Source of the DNA: Pseudomonas koreensis
GTDB lineage: Bacteria > Pseudomonadota > Gammaproteobacteria > Pseudomonadales > Pseudomonadaceae
Direction of reading: 5' to 3'
NCBI RefSeq assembly: GCF_024169245.1
Contig: NZ_JALJWP010000001.1
Location: forward strand, 2,233,501-2,297,500
DNA: 64,000 nt
Shown: one piece after another, positions 1 to 9,155 of the stretch
How the letters are laid out: every line of letters starts with the position of its first letter
How positions within the stretch are numbered: position 1 is the first letter of the stretch
Made by a program: the position numbers and the translations under genes
The notes under the pieces: model-generated
What the model was told of the DNA's origin: nothing
Database searches by the model: none
What the model saw: the letters and a program-made list of their open reading frames with translations, nothing else

Positions 1-28
1 CAGGTCAGGGACGCCGGGCGTTTCTTAT

Positions 29-1624
29 CTACTTCACCTGGGTGGTGGCGAAGTTATTAGTGGTGAGAGGGCTGATGTGGTAGCCCTCTACATTTTTGCG
101 CATTGCAGTGAACATCCGAGTATGGGCCATGCTGATCCATGGCTGGTCCTGATTAAACAGCACTTGAGCCTGTTCGTAGAGCGCGGCGCGTTCGGCCGGA
201 TCTACTTTAGCCCGTGCTTCATCCAGCAGTGCCTGGAATTTTTCGTTGCACCAGCGTGCGTAGTTTTCGCCGTTCTTGGCGGCCTCGCAACTGAGCATAG
301 GCGTCAGGAAGTTATCCGGGTCGCCGTTGTCGCCCGCCCATCCGGCCGAGACCATGTCGTGCTCGCCGGCTTTGGCGCGCTTGAGCATCTCGCCCCATTC
401 CATCACGCGGATGTCGATCTTGATCCCGACTTTCGCCAGGTCAGCCTGCATCATCTGCGCGCCGAGCATCGGGTTGGGGTTGGTCGGACCGCCGCCGTTA
501 CGGGTGAACAGGGTAAACGTGGTGCCTTCCGGAACCCCGGCTTCCTTGAGCAGCTTGCGCGCTGCGTCGAGGTCGCGTGGCGGGTTCTTCAGGTCATGGT
601 TGTAACCGAGCAGGGTCGGCGGGTACGGGTTGACCGCCACCGACGCGTTGCCCTTGCCGAACAACGCGTTGACGTAGGCTTCCTTGTCGAACGCGATGTC
701 GATGGCTTTGCGCACGCGCACGTCGCTCATGTACTTGTGCTGGGTGTTCATGGCGATGTACGAAACGGTCATCGCGTCCAGCTCGTCGACTTTCAGGTTG
801 CTGTCTTTCTTGATGCTCGGAATGTCATCCGGTTTCGGATACAAGGCGACCTGGCATTCGTTGGCCTTGAGCTTCTGCAGGCGCACGTTGTTGTCGGTGG
901 CGATTGCCAGGATCAACGCGTCGGCCGGTGGCTTGCCACGGAAATAATCCGGGTTGGCCTTGAAGCGTACCTGGGCATCCTTGGCGTAGCGCTGGAAGAT
1001 GAACGGGCCGGTGCCGATCGGCTTGTTGTTGAGATCGCCGGCCTTGTTGGCCTTGAGCAACTGGTCGGCGTATTCGGCCGGGTAGATCGACGAGAAGGCC
1101 ATGGCGATGTCGGCGAGGAACGGCGCTTCGCGGCGGGTCAGGGTGAACCTGACCGTGTTGTCGTCGACTTTCTCGACGCTTTTCAGCAGTTCCTTGAAGC
1201 CCATGCTTTCAAAGTACGGGAAGCCCACGCTCGACAGTTTGTGCCACGGGTGATTCGGGTCCAGCTGGCGCTGGAAGCTCCAGACCACGTCGTCGGCGTT
1301 CATGTCGCGGGTCGGCTTGAAATATTCGGTGGTGTGAAACTTGACGCCTTTGCGCAGGTGGAACGTGTAGCTCAGGCCGTCTTCGCTGATGTCCCAGGAC
1401 TCGGCGAGCGCCGGGATCACTTCGGTGGTGCCGGGCTTGAAATCGGCGAGCCGGTTGAAGATGGTTTCGGCCACAGCGTCCGCCGTGACTGCAGTTGTGT
1501 ACTGGACCATATCGAAGCCTTCCGGGCTGGCTTCGGTGCAGACCACCAAGGGTTTGGCCGAGGCGCCGACAGCGACACTCAGCAACGCAGCCGCGATGGC
1601 CGCACGTAGGGGAAGCATTTTCAT
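29..1624 (-). CDS. dppA: Periplasmic dipeptide-binding protein, DppA family (fourth paralogue, porin-distal)
   Basis: A 531-residue extracellular solute-binding protein of family 5, the periplasmic receptor of a peptide ABC importer. A classical signal peptide covers residues 1-23, ending ASA, with no lipobox, so the protein should be soluble in the periplasm. The mature part opens with the CTEASPEGFD motif shared by all four paralogues here, and the family motif FHLRKGVKFHTT follows. I chose the ATG at 1624 because AGAGGG lies about 8 bases upstream; an in-frame ATG at 1678 has no ribosome site. It lies 76 bases after the opdP porin gene. By synteny with P. aeruginosa it corresponds to dppA4, next to the dppBCDF permease genes, which would be left of the window. 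It is the most divergent of the four. Substrate range is inferred from the family. Confidence 0.9.
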   Translation of the reverse strand: MKMLPLRAAIAAALLSVAVGASAKPLVVCTEASPEGFDMVQYTTAVTADAVAETIFNRLADFKPGTTEVIPALAESWDISEDGLSYTFHLRKGVKFHTTEYFKPTRDMNADDVVWSFQRQLDPNHPWHKLSSVGFPYFESMGFKELLKSVEKVDDNTVRFTLTRREAPFLADIAMAFSSIYPAEYADQLLKANKAGDLNNKPIGTGPFIFQRYAKDAQVRFKANPDYFRGKPPADALILAIATDNNVRLQKLKANECQVALYPKPDDIPSIKKDSNLKVDELDAMTVSYIAMNTQHKYMSDVRVRKAIDIAFDKEAYVNALFGKGNASVAVNPYPPTLLGYNHDLKNPPRDLDAARKLLKEAGVPEGTTFTLFTRNGGGPTNPNPMLGAQMMQADLAKVGIKIDIRVMEWGEMLKRAKAGEHDMVSAGWAGDNGDPDNFLTPMLSCEAAKNGENYARWCNEKFQALLDEARAKVDPAERAALYEQAQVLFNQDQPWISMAHTRMFTAMRKNVEGYHISPLTTNNFATTQVK

Positions 1625-1700
1625 CGATAACCCTCTGCAATCGGTTGAAGACAGAAAACCGAACGGCCGACTCATCATGAGTCAGCCGTCGGTTGCGTTT

Positions 1701-3116
1701 TTACAGAATGTTGAACGGGATGGTGGTCACGAGACGGAACTCGTTGATGCTGCCGTCAGCCTGGTTTTCGCTGGCACGGTGCGCGGTGTAGGTGCCGCGA
1801 ATCGTCGTGGCTTTGAGCGGACCGCTTTGGACTGCATAGGCTGCACCGACGCCGTATTCATAGTGGTGCTCGCCGTCCATCGCCTGCACGCCATCGTAGC
1901 CGCCACCCTTGTAGTGAGTGCCGTCGATGCCCCAGCCGCGTGCCTGGTAGATGTTGAATTTCAGGCCCGGCACGCCGTATTCGGCCATGTTGATGCCGTA
2001 GGAAACCTGGAAGGATTTCTCGTTCGGGCCGTTGAAGTCCGAGAGCAGGGAGTTGGCCAGGTAGATACCGTTGGTTTCGTGCAGGTAATCGAAGTACTCG
2101 TTACCGTTCACTTCCTGATAGGAGAAGGTTACGGTGTGCGCCTGATGCGTCAGGCCGAACGACAGCGAGTAGGTGTCGTTGTCGATGTCACCGAGCAGTT
2201 TTTTGCCTTCGTCGACCGTCTTGTAGTAGTTCAGGCCGGTGGTCAGGCTCAGGATCGAGCTGTCGCCCAACACATGGGTGGCGCCGAAGTAGTACTGGTT
2301 CCACAGGTCTTCGGCCTGAGTGCCCCACAGGCTGGTGGTCAGGCTGGCGAACGGCTGGTAGGAAATACCGGCAGTGTTGACGTGATCGGCTTCGGCGTTG
2401 ATGTCGCCGTATTCGGAGCGGAATTTGCTCAGGCTTTCTTCGGTACGCGGCGAAACGCGGTCGAAGGTCGCGAGGTCGAACGCCAGGTTGTTCAGCTCTT
2501 CGCTGTGGATCGCGATACCTTCGAAGCTCGATGGCAACGGACGGTTACCGATCACATCGACTTGCGGGCTGCTGAAGTTCATGCGGCCGGCGGTCAGGGT
2601 GGTGTTGGAGATGCGCGCCTTGACGTTGGCCAGGCCCAGCTTGCTCCACTGACCTACCGCATCACCGCCTTCACGGGTCAGGGTACGGTTGTTGCCCGCG
2701 CCTGGGCGGGTGCCCGGAGCGCCGCCGTTGTTCGCGGCGAGGTTCTCGCGGTCGCGCTCAAGAGCGATTGCGTTGTAGGCAGCCACTTCGGTGCTGAAGC
2801 CGACAGTACCTTCGGTGAAGCCCGAGTTGTACTTGATGATCGTGCCTTGCACCCAGTTGATCCGGCGATCGGTTTCGGTGGACTGGCCGTTCTTGCGGTA
2901 AGCGAACTTGCCGCCACGCTTGAGTTGTTCGTTGGCGTACCAGTTACGGGTCGAACCGCTGATCGATTGCCCTTCGACGAAGCCGGTGGCTTCGGCCTGG
3001 GCGCTCTTCTCGTTGACCGTTACCGGCGTAAATGCCTGGCTCTGGGTTTCCGCATAAGCCGTGGCGGTGATGCTGCTGATGGCCAAGGCCAGTATCGCGG
3101 TGCTGCTCAGTTTCAT
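1701..3116 (-). CDS. opdP: OprD-family outer membrane porin, OpdP-like
   Basis: A 471-residue outer membrane channel of the OprD family, which takes up basic amino acids and small peptides through an 18-strand barrel. Residues 1-22 form a signal peptide ending AYA. The remainder shows the alternating beta-barrel pattern and family features such as the early NWYANEQ segment and a C-terminal strand ending PFNIL. It sits between two dipeptide-binding protein genes on the same strand, the arrangement of P. aeruginosa dppA3-opdP-dppA4, so glycyl-glutamate or dipeptide uptake is the likely role. The protein ends in Leu rather than the usual terminal Phe or Trp of barrel proteins. The start is preceded by an AAAGGAGC ribosome site. 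Family is certain; the exact orthologue name rests on synteny. Confidence 0.88.
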   Translation of the reverse strand: MKLSSTAILALAISSITATAYAETQSQAFTPVTVNEKSAQAEATGFVEGQSISGSTRNWYANEQLKRGGKFAYRKNGQSTETDRRINWVQGTIIKYNSGFTEGTVGFSTEVAAYNAIALERDRENLAANNGGAPGTRPGAGNNRTLTREGGDAVGQWSKLGLANVKARISNTTLTAGRMNFSSPQVDVIGNRPLPSSFEGIAIHSEELNNLAFDLATFDRVSPRTEESLSKFRSEYGDINAEADHVNTAGISYQPFASLTTSLWGTQAEDLWNQYYFGATHVLGDSSILSLTTGLNYYKTVDEGKKLLGDIDNDTYSLSFGLTHQAHTVTFSYQEVNGNEYFDYLHETNGIYLANSLLSDFNGPNEKSFQVSYGINMAEYGVPGLKFNIYQARGWGIDGTHYKGGGYDGVQAMDGEHHYEYGVGAAYAVQSGPLKATTIRGTYTAHRASENQADGSINEFRLVTTIPFNIL

Positions 3117-3195
3117 GGGTGAAGCTCCTTTACTTTCTTTTTATCCCGGCTTTTTTTGGTATGCCGGTTATTGGTTTAGAACTCGTTCACACATC

Positions 3196-3207
3196 GCAAA
3201 CGTTTGC
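3196..3207. promoter_or_regulatory. 12-bp perfect palindrome GCAAACGTTTGC upstream of the porin gene
   Basis: GCAAACGTTTGC is a perfect palindrome centred about 85 bases upstream of the opdP start. It has the form of a LacI/GalR-family operator (compare the PurR-type core CAAACGTTTG). No such regulator gene is in the window, so the regulator is unknown. Confidence 0.35.
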
Positions 3208-3245
3208 AAAAGGCCGGATTGGCGAATTTCGGCAAAGCGCTTGCG

Positions 3246-3270
3246 TGAGGGGAGTAGACGGCTCCCCTCA
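3246..3270 (-). terminator. Intercistronic hairpin between dppA3 and opdP
   Basis: TGAGGGGAG and CTCCCCTCA form a perfect 9-bp stem with a 7-base loop, 22 bases after the stop codon of the upstream binding-protein gene on the minus strand. No U-run follows, so it may be an mRNA 3'-end stabiliser or weak terminator that sets different levels for the binding protein and the porin. Confidence 0.4.
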
Positions 3271-3292
3271 GCATTGCGGCTAATCGGTTGGT

Positions 3293-4891
3293 TTAATCGA
3301 TACTGACACCCGAGAACACGTTGCGGCCGAACGGGCTGACTTTGAACCCTTCGACCCGGGTGCTTAACGGCTGGTTGACCGTCGAGTGGGCGACAGGCGT
3401 GATCGGCACTTGTTGTTTAAGCAATTGCTGGGCCTGTTTATAAAGCTCGGTGCGCTGGTCACGATCGGTGACGACTTTGGCCTGTTTGATCAGCTTGTCG
3501 TACGCCGGATCGCACCACATGGAGTAGTTGTTGCCACCGATCGCGTCGCAGCTGTACAGCGTGCCCAGCCAGTTGTCCGGGTCACCGTTGTCACCGGTCC
3601 AGCCGATCAGGCTGATGTCATGCTCGCCGTTCTTGGTGCGCTTGATGTATTCGCCCCATTCGTAGCTGACGATCTTCACTTTCAGACCGATCTTGGCCCA
3701 GTCGGACTGGAGCATCTCGGCCATCAGTTTGGCGTTCGGGTTGTACGGGCGCTGCACCGGCATTGCCCACAGGGTGATCTCGGTGCCTTCTTTCACACCG
3801 GCAGCCTTGAGCAGCTCTTTGGCTTTTTCCGGGTTGTAGGCGGCGTCTTTGATGGACTCGTCGTAGGACCACTGGGTCGGTGGCATGGCATTGACGGCCA
3901 GTTGACCGGCGCCTTGATAAACAGCGTTGAGAATTCCCTGTTTATTCACCGCCATGTCCAGTGCCTGACGCACTTCCAGTTGATCGAACGGCTTGTGGCG
4001 CACGTTGTAGGCGATGTAGCCGAGGTTGAAGCCTGGCTTGGAAATCAGTTGCAGCTTCGGATCGGTTTTCAGCGCTTCGACGTCGGCAGGGCGCGGGTGC
4101 AGGGTGATCTGGCACTCGTTGGCCTTGAGCTTCTGCACGCGTACTGACGCATCGGTGTTGATCGCGAAAATCAGGTTCTTCAGTTTGACCCGGCTCGGAT
4201 CCCAGTACTGCGGGTTGCCGGTGTAGCGAATGTTCGAGTCTTTCTGGTAGCTCTTGAACACGAACGGCCCGGTGCCGATCGGCTTCTGGTTGATGTCGCT
4301 CGGCTTGCCGTCGGCCAGCAACTTGTCGGCGTATTCGGCGGACAGAATCGAGGCGAAACTCATGGCGATGTTCTGGATGAACGCGGCGTCGACGCTGTTG
4401 AGCGTGAACTCCACGGTCAGCGGCCCGGTCTTTTCGACCTTGGCGATGTTCTTGTTCAGGCTCATCCCGTTGAAGTACGGGAACTCGGTGGGGTAGGCCT
4501 TACGGAACGGCTGTTGCGCGTCGAGCATGCGATTGAACGTGAACAACACGTCGTCAGCGTTGAAATCGCGGCTCGGCTTGAAGTAAGGGGTTGTATGAAA
4601 TTTCACGCCTTCACGCAGGTGAAAGGTGTATTTCAGGCCATCTTCGGAAATGTCCCATTGGGTCGCCAGACCCGGTACGACGTTGGTCGCGCCCTTTTCG
4701 AACTCGACCAGACGGTTGTACAGCGGCTCGGCGGCGTCGTTGTCGGTGGCCGTCGTGTATTGCGCGGTATCGAAACCCGCCGGACTGCCTTCCGAGCAAA
4801 ACACCAGGCTGTCGCTGGCGGCGTAGCTTGCAGACGTGGCGGCCAACAGGCCGGCGCCCAACAGTGCGGAAAAAACCAAGGTATGGCGCAT
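3293..4891 (-). CDS. dppA: Periplasmic dipeptide-binding protein, DppA family (third paralogue)
   Basis: A 532-residue family 5 solute-binding protein. The signal peptide spans about residues 1-24 (ending SYA) and is followed by LVFCSEGSPAGFD. The family signature FHLREGVKFHTT and the C-terminal hinge region YNPNAKLMAEMLQSDW are nearly identical to those of the next paralogue upstream, pointing to duplication. An RBS-like GAGGGAGCG stands just before the ATG. It is the gene directly upstream of opdP, the position of dppA3 in P. aeruginosa. Only one permease set would be expected nearby, so this protein probably shares the Dpp permease and broadens its peptide range. The P. aeruginosa cluster has mdpA and psdR next to this gene; both are absent here. 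Confidence 0.9.
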   Translation of the reverse strand: MRHTLVFSALLGAGLLAATSASYAASDSLVFCSEGSPAGFDTAQYTTATDNDAAEPLYNRLVEFEKGATNVVPGLATQWDISEDGLKYTFHLREGVKFHTTPYFKPSRDFNADDVLFTFNRMLDAQQPFRKAYPTEFPYFNGMSLNKNIAKVEKTGPLTVEFTLNSVDAAFIQNIAMSFASILSAEYADKLLADGKPSDINQKPIGTGPFVFKSYQKDSNIRYTGNPQYWDPSRVKLKNLIFAINTDASVRVQKLKANECQITLHPRPADVEALKTDPKLQLISKPGFNLGYIAYNVRHKPFDQLEVRQALDMAVNKQGILNAVYQGAGQLAVNAMPPTQWSYDESIKDAAYNPEKAKELLKAAGVKEGTEITLWAMPVQRPYNPNAKLMAEMLQSDWAKIGLKVKIVSYEWGEYIKRTKNGEHDISLIGWTGDNGDPDNWLGTLYSCDAIGGNNYSMWCDPAYDKLIKQAKVVTDRDQRTELYKQAQQLLKQQVPITPVAHSTVNQPLSTRVEGFKVSPFGRNVFSGVSID

Positions 4892-5192
4892 GACGCTCCC
4901 TCTTTTTTAGTGTTGTGCAATGCGCCTCGGTCCCGATCCCGGGACTTTTTGGCCGCATTGAGCTCAATCCAATACGTACGGCAAAACCGGTGGCCCACGC
5001 AGACACTGGTCAGTACGCGACGGTAGGCACCGTGCTGCTGGCAGTAAATACGTAATTGCCTTAATGCTCGTAGGAAAAGTCGACGCGCCTATACCGAAGC
5101 AATCATCTGCGGCGGATTTGGGTGTAGGCCTTTTCCTTTTTCCCCGGTAGATAAAGCAACGGCGACGTCAGAAACGCCGCCGCTGCAATGTC
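4892..5192. other. Intergenic region between second and third binding-protein genes
   Basis: About 300 bases without a gene. It holds a plus-strand terminator-like hairpin at 4930-4950 (listed separately) and a GC-rich imperfect hairpin near 5158-5185 that could end the transcript of the upstream minus-strand gene. I see no clear promoter motif, and the short open frames here have no ribosome site. Confidence 0.5.
4930..4950 (+). terminator. Terminator-like hairpin, plus strand, upstream of the third dppA paralogue
   Basis: GTCCCG and CGGGAC pair around an ATCC loop and are followed by five Ts on the plus strand. No gene reads into it from that side, so it would stop antisense transcription or act as a hairpin in the leader of the minus-strand gene. 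Confidence 0.35.
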
Positions 5193-6818
5193 TTACTTGC
5201 TGACGCTGACGCCGTAGAAGGAATTCAGGCCAAATGGGCTGATCTTGAAATCCTGCACGTTGGCGCGCATGGGTTGATACACCGTCGAGTGAGCGATAGG
5301 TGTCATTGGAACTGCATCTTTGAGGACGTGTTGCGCCTGTTTGTACAGCTCGGTGCGCTTGCCCTGGTCGGTGGTACGTTTGGCTTCTTTCACCAGGCCG
5401 TCGAACTTCTTGTCGCACCACTTGGAGAAGTTGTTACCGCTCAGCGAGTCGCAGCCAAACAGCACGTTGAGCCAGTTGTCCGGATCACCATTGTCACCGC
5501 TCCAGCCAATGATCATGGCCTGGTTCTCGCCACCTTTGGAACGCTTGATGTACTCGCCCCATTCGTAGCTGGTGATCTTCACTTTCAAGCCGATCTTGGC
5601 CCAGTCGGACTGGAGCATCTCAGCCATCAGTTTGGCGTTCGGGTTGTACGGACGCTGCACCGGCATCGCCCACAGAACGATTTCGGTACCTTCCTTGACG
5701 CCGGCTTCCTTGAGCAGCTGCTTGGCTTTCTCAGGATCGTACTTGGTGTCTTTGATGGTGGTGTCGTAGGACCACTGGGTCGGCGGCATGGCGTTGACGG
5801 CCAGCTGGCCGGCGCCCTGGTAAACCGAATCGATGATCTGCGGCTTGTTCACGGCCATGTCCAGCGCCTGGCGCACGCGCAGGTCAGCCAGCGGGTTGGC
5901 CTCGTTGCTGCCCTTGACCTTGTCCATCACGTTGTAGGCGATGTAGCCCAGGTTGAAGCCGGCCTGATCCGGCATCTTCAGCGACTTGTCTTCTTTCAGC
6001 GCTTTCAGATCGGCCGGACGCGGGAACAGAGTGACCTGGCACTCATTCTTTTTCAGCTTCTGGATACGCACCGACGGGTCGGTGGTGATGGCGAAGATCA
6101 GGTTGTCGATCTTCACGTCTTCAGGCTTCCAGTAATCCTTGTTGCCGGTGTAACGGATGTTCGAGTCTTTCTGGTAGCTCTTGAATACGAACGGGCCAGT
6201 GCCGATCGGCTTCTGGTTGATGTCGGCGGCTTTGCCATCCTTGAGCAGCTGGGCGGCGTATTCGGCGGACTGTACCGAAGCGAAGCTCATGGCCAGGTTC
6301 TGGATGAACGCAGCGTCGACTTCTTTCAGAGTGAACTTGACGGTGTGGTCGTCGACTTTATCGATCTTGGTGATGTTGGTGTCCATCCCCATGTCGGTGA
6401 AGTACGGGAATTCGGTCGGGTACGCCTTACGGAACGGGTCGTCCTTGTTGATCATGCGGTTGAACGTAAACAGCACGTCGTCGGCGTTGAATTCACGAGT
6501 CGGCTTGAAATACGGGGTGGTGTGGAACTTGACGCCTTCGCGCAGGTGGAAGGTGTAAGTCAGGCCATCGTCGGAAATGTCCCACTTGGTCGCCAGACCA
6601 GGAATCACGGCGGTGCCGCCGCGCTCGAACTGGGTCAGGCGGTTGAACATGGTTTCGGCTGAGGCGTCGAAGTCGGTTCCGGTGGTGTACTGGCCTGGAT
6701 CAAAACCGGCCGGGCTCCCTTCGGAGCAGAACACCAGGTTAGTCGCAGCGGTGGCGAAAGGTGCGGAGGCTAACAAGCCTGCGCCGACTAGAAACGGAAT
6801 GACCGCGTGTTTAAGCAT
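5193..6818 (-). CDS. dppA: Periplasmic dipeptide-binding protein, DppA family (second paralogue)
   Basis: A 541-residue family 5 solute-binding protein with a signal peptide of about 24 residues (core VIPFLVGAGLLASAPFA), then NLVFCSEGSPAGFD. The ATG at 6818 is favoured over the in-frame ATG at 6842 because GAGG sits six bases upstream of the former and nothing resembling a ribosome site precedes the latter. It shares long stretches with the paralogue at 3293-4891 and carries an insertion (DKVKGSNEANPL region, about residue 320) that the others lack, which could alter the ligand pocket. Expected to deliver peptides to the shared Dpp permease. By order it matches dppA2 of P. aeruginosa. Confidence 0.9.
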   Translation of the reverse strand: MLKHAVIPFLVGAGLLASAPFATAATNLVFCSEGSPAGFDPGQYTTGTDFDASAETMFNRLTQFERGGTAVIPGLATKWDISDDGLTYTFHLREGVKFHTTPYFKPTREFNADDVLFTFNRMINKDDPFRKAYPTEFPYFTDMGMDTNITKIDKVDDHTVKFTLKEVDAAFIQNLAMSFASVQSAEYAAQLLKDGKAADINQKPIGTGPFVFKSYQKDSNIRYTGNKDYWKPEDVKIDNLIFAITTDPSVRIQKLKKNECQVTLFPRPADLKALKEDKSLKMPDQAGFNLGYIAYNVMDKVKGSNEANPLADLRVRQALDMAVNKPQIIDSVYQGAGQLAVNAMPPTQWSYDTTIKDTKYDPEKAKQLLKEAGVKEGTEIVLWAMPVQRPYNPNAKLMAEMLQSDWAKIGLKVKITSYEWGEYIKRSKGGENQAMIIGWSGDNGDPDNWLNVLFGCDSLSGNNFSKWCDKKFDGLVKEAKRTTDQGKRTELYKQAQHVLKDAVPMTPIAHSTVYQPMRANVQDFKISPFGLNSFYGVSVSK

Positions 6819-7078
6819 GTTGGCCTCATGATTTGTTGTCATTTTTTAGTTGTGAGGTACGACCTCGTGAGTCGTGCCTGCGGATACTTATGCAGGGCCC
6901 ATACCCAATGCAAGATCCAGAGCGGTTGGCGGCGTTAAACGGTGGCACGAACGTACCTTAATGTCGCATCCGTATAACTTTTGACGCATTTAACCGTTTG
7001 CGAGTGGTTTTTAAGGTGCAAATGGAGCCCCAAAACGGTGCGGTGGTCACCTGCAGCGCGCCGCCTTGGGGCTGGGTG

Positions 7079-8680
7079 TTACTTATTTATACCCACGCCA
7101 TAAAAAGGGGTTAGACCGAAAGGACTGATACGGAAGTCAGTGACCTCTTTGCGCAACGGCTGGAAGACCGTGGAGTTGGCGATCGGCGTGATCGGCACTT
7201 GCTGTTTAAGGATCAGTTGCGCCTGTTGATACAGTTTTACCCGTTGCGCTTTATCCGTGGCCACTTTGGCCTGCTGCACCAGTTTGTCGTAGGCGGGGTC
7301 GCACCATTTCGCATAGTTGCTACCTTTGACGGCCGCGCAGCTGTAAAGCACGCCGAGCCAGTTGTCCGGGTCGCCGTTGTCGCCGGTCCAGCCGTAGATC
7401 ATGGTGTCATGTTCGCCATTCTTGGCGCGCTTGATGTACTCGCCCCATTCATAGCTGACGATGTTGGCCTTGATGCCGATCTTGTCCCAGTCCTGCTGGA
7501 TCATCTGCGCCGACATTCGCGCATTCGGGTTCGAGGCGCGCTGCACTGTCATCGCCCAGAGGTTGATGGTTGTACCGGGTGCAACCCCGGCTTCCTTGAG
7601 TAGCGCCTTGGCTTTGACCGGGTCGTAAGGCGCATCTTTGATGTTCGGGTCGTAGGACCATTGCGCGGGTGGCAAAGCGTTCTGCGCCAGTTGGCCGGCG
7701 CTCTGGTAAACCGCCTTGATGATCGCCGGTTTGTCGATCGCCATGTCCAGCGCCTGACGGACCTTGAGCTGATCAAGCGGCGCGTGGGTGGTGTTGTAGG
7801 CGAGGAAGCCAAGGTTGAACCCGGCCTGTTTAAGCACGCGCAGGTTCGGGTCTTTTTCCATCACCTCGATATCGGCCGGGCGCGGGTAGCCGCTGACCTG
7901 GCATTCCCCGGCCTTGAGCTTCTGCAGGCGCACGGCGGCATCGGGTGTGATCGAGAAAATCAGATTGTCGATTTTCACGTCTTCGGGTTTCCAGTAGGCC
8001 TTGTTCGCTGCGTAGCGGATCTGTGAATCCTTCTGATAGCGCTTGAACACGAACGGGCCGGTGCCGACCGGTTTCTGGTTGAGGTCGGCAGCTTTGCCTT
8101 CCTTCAACAGTTGTGCGGCGTATTCGGCCGACTGCACCGAGGCGAAGCTCATGGCGAGGTTCTGTACGAACGCTGCGTCAACGTTGTTGAGGTTGAAGCG
8201 CACGGTGTGGTCGTCGAGTTTTTCCACCGATTGGATCGTGGTGTTCAGGCCCATGTCGGTGAAGTATGGGGATTCGGCGGGGTAGGCCTTGCGGAAGGCG
8301 TTGTCCGGGTCGAGCAGTCGCTGGAAGGTGAACAGGACGTCGTCAGCGTTGAAGTCGCGGGTCGGGGTGAAGTAGTCGGTGGTGTGGAATTTCACGCCTT
8401 CGCGCAGGTGGAAGGTGTAGTGCAGGCCGTCGCTGGAGACGTCCCATTTGGTCGCCAGGCCGGGTTCGATGTCGGTGCCGCCGCGCTGGAATTGGGTGAG
8501 GCGGTTGAAGACGGTTTCGGCGGAGGCGTCGAAGTCGGTGCCGCTGGTGTATTGGCTCGGGTCGAAGCCGGCGGGGCTGGCTTCGGAGCAGTAGACGAGG
8601 GTTGTGGCGGCGTTGGCGATCGGTGCGGTGGCGGCAAGGGCCAGGGAGATCAAGAGCGGTCTGAGGGTGGATCTTGGCAT
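7079..8680 (-). CDS. dppA: Periplasmic dipeptide-binding protein, DppA family (first paralogue)
   Basis: A 533-residue family 5 solute-binding protein. A short Sec signal peptide (residues 1-24, ending ANA) precedes LVYCSEASPAGFD. The fold-defining motifs of the other three paralogues are present, with most similarity to the two genes that follow. The start has GGGGA about seven bases upstream. It is the first gene of the minus-strand peptide-uptake cluster and faces the repeat-rich region at 8.7-9.7 kb, which must hold its promoter. Downstream, an 8-bp AGCCCCAA/TTGGGGCT stem with a long loop (7026-7073) may be a transcript end. Position corresponds to dppA1 of P. aeruginosa. Confidence 0.9.
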   Translation of the reverse strand: MPRSTLRPLLISLALAATAPIANAATTLVYCSEASPAGFDPSQYTSGTDFDASAETVFNRLTQFQRGGTDIEPGLATKWDVSSDGLHYTFHLREGVKFHTTDYFTPTRDFNADDVLFTFQRLLDPDNAFRKAYPAESPYFTDMGLNTTIQSVEKLDDHTVRFNLNNVDAAFVQNLAMSFASVQSAEYAAQLLKEGKAADLNQKPVGTGPFVFKRYQKDSQIRYAANKAYWKPEDVKIDNLIFSITPDAAVRLQKLKAGECQVSGYPRPADIEVMEKDPNLRVLKQAGFNLGFLAYNTTHAPLDQLKVRQALDMAIDKPAIIKAVYQSAGQLAQNALPPAQWSYDPNIKDAPYDPVKAKALLKEAGVAPGTTINLWAMTVQRASNPNARMSAQMIQQDWDKIGIKANIVSYEWGEYIKRAKNGEHDTMIYGWTGDNGDPDNWLGVLYSCAAVKGSNYAKWCDPAYDKLVQQAKVATDKAQRVKLYQQAQLILKQQVPITPIANSTVFQPLRKEVTDFRISPFGLTPFYGVGINK

Positions 8681-8850
8681 GGAGTCCCCGGGGAATTGGC
8701 GGTGGTGGTGGATTGAGATTAGCGGGGATTCGGGGGCGTCCGGAAATATCGTTTTTCTCGTGGGAGTGTCTATCTCGGTATATGTGGCTGTGTTTTGGGG
8801 GCATATCCGTTGCTTCGGGTGCTGCGGCTGGCGGTTTCGCCTGACGGCGA

Positions 8851-9035
8851 CTTACTTTTTTACAAGCGCCAAAAAAAGTAAGCAAAAAACGCTAGCTCCT
8901 GCGTTCGGCCCTCGCAGGCTCGGGTTCCTTCGCTCCGGGACTGATCCGGGCGCAGCGGCTCCGGTTTGCTTCGCTGCACCTCCTTCCGCTGTGTTCGACT
9001 TCGTCGAACGGTCGCTGCGCTCCCACCCCCGGATC
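8851..9035. repeat. Nested inverted-repeat element (cloverleaf-like)
   Basis: A run of serial and nested stems. CTTACTTTTTT (8851-8861) pairs with 8872-8882, a perfect 11-bp stem. CCTGCG/CGCAGG pairs 8898-8903 with 8913-8918. GATCCGGG plus CGCAGCG (8943-8957) pairs with CGCTGCGC and CCCGGATC (9013-9020 and 9028-9035). Inside that, GTTCGAC/GTCGAAC (8993-9009) forms a hairpin. This looks like an interspersed palindromic repeat rather than coding DNA; related AT-hairpin sequences are, from memory, common between genes in Pseudomonas. Confidence 0.5.
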
Positions 9036-9155
9036 AATCCCTCCGCTCAGCCTTCCGACGTCGCTGGTGGATCAAGATCAAAAGCAGGCGAGCTGACACT
9101 CGGCCTATTGAGTGGTGAGGAGCGGGTGTTCGGCTTTGGTTTTGTGGTGGGTTTG

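Noticed and set aside
77..1609. Long plus-strand open frame (510 codons) opposite the dppA gene
   Set aside because: Antisense shadow of a clear binding-protein gene. High GC at third positions removes stops on the other strand; the product has no recognisable domain and no ribosome site.
6946..6961. TGGCACG resembling the -24 element of a sigma-54 promoter
   Set aside because: The -12 element (TTGC) is missing at the right distance and the orientation points away from the nearest gene start.
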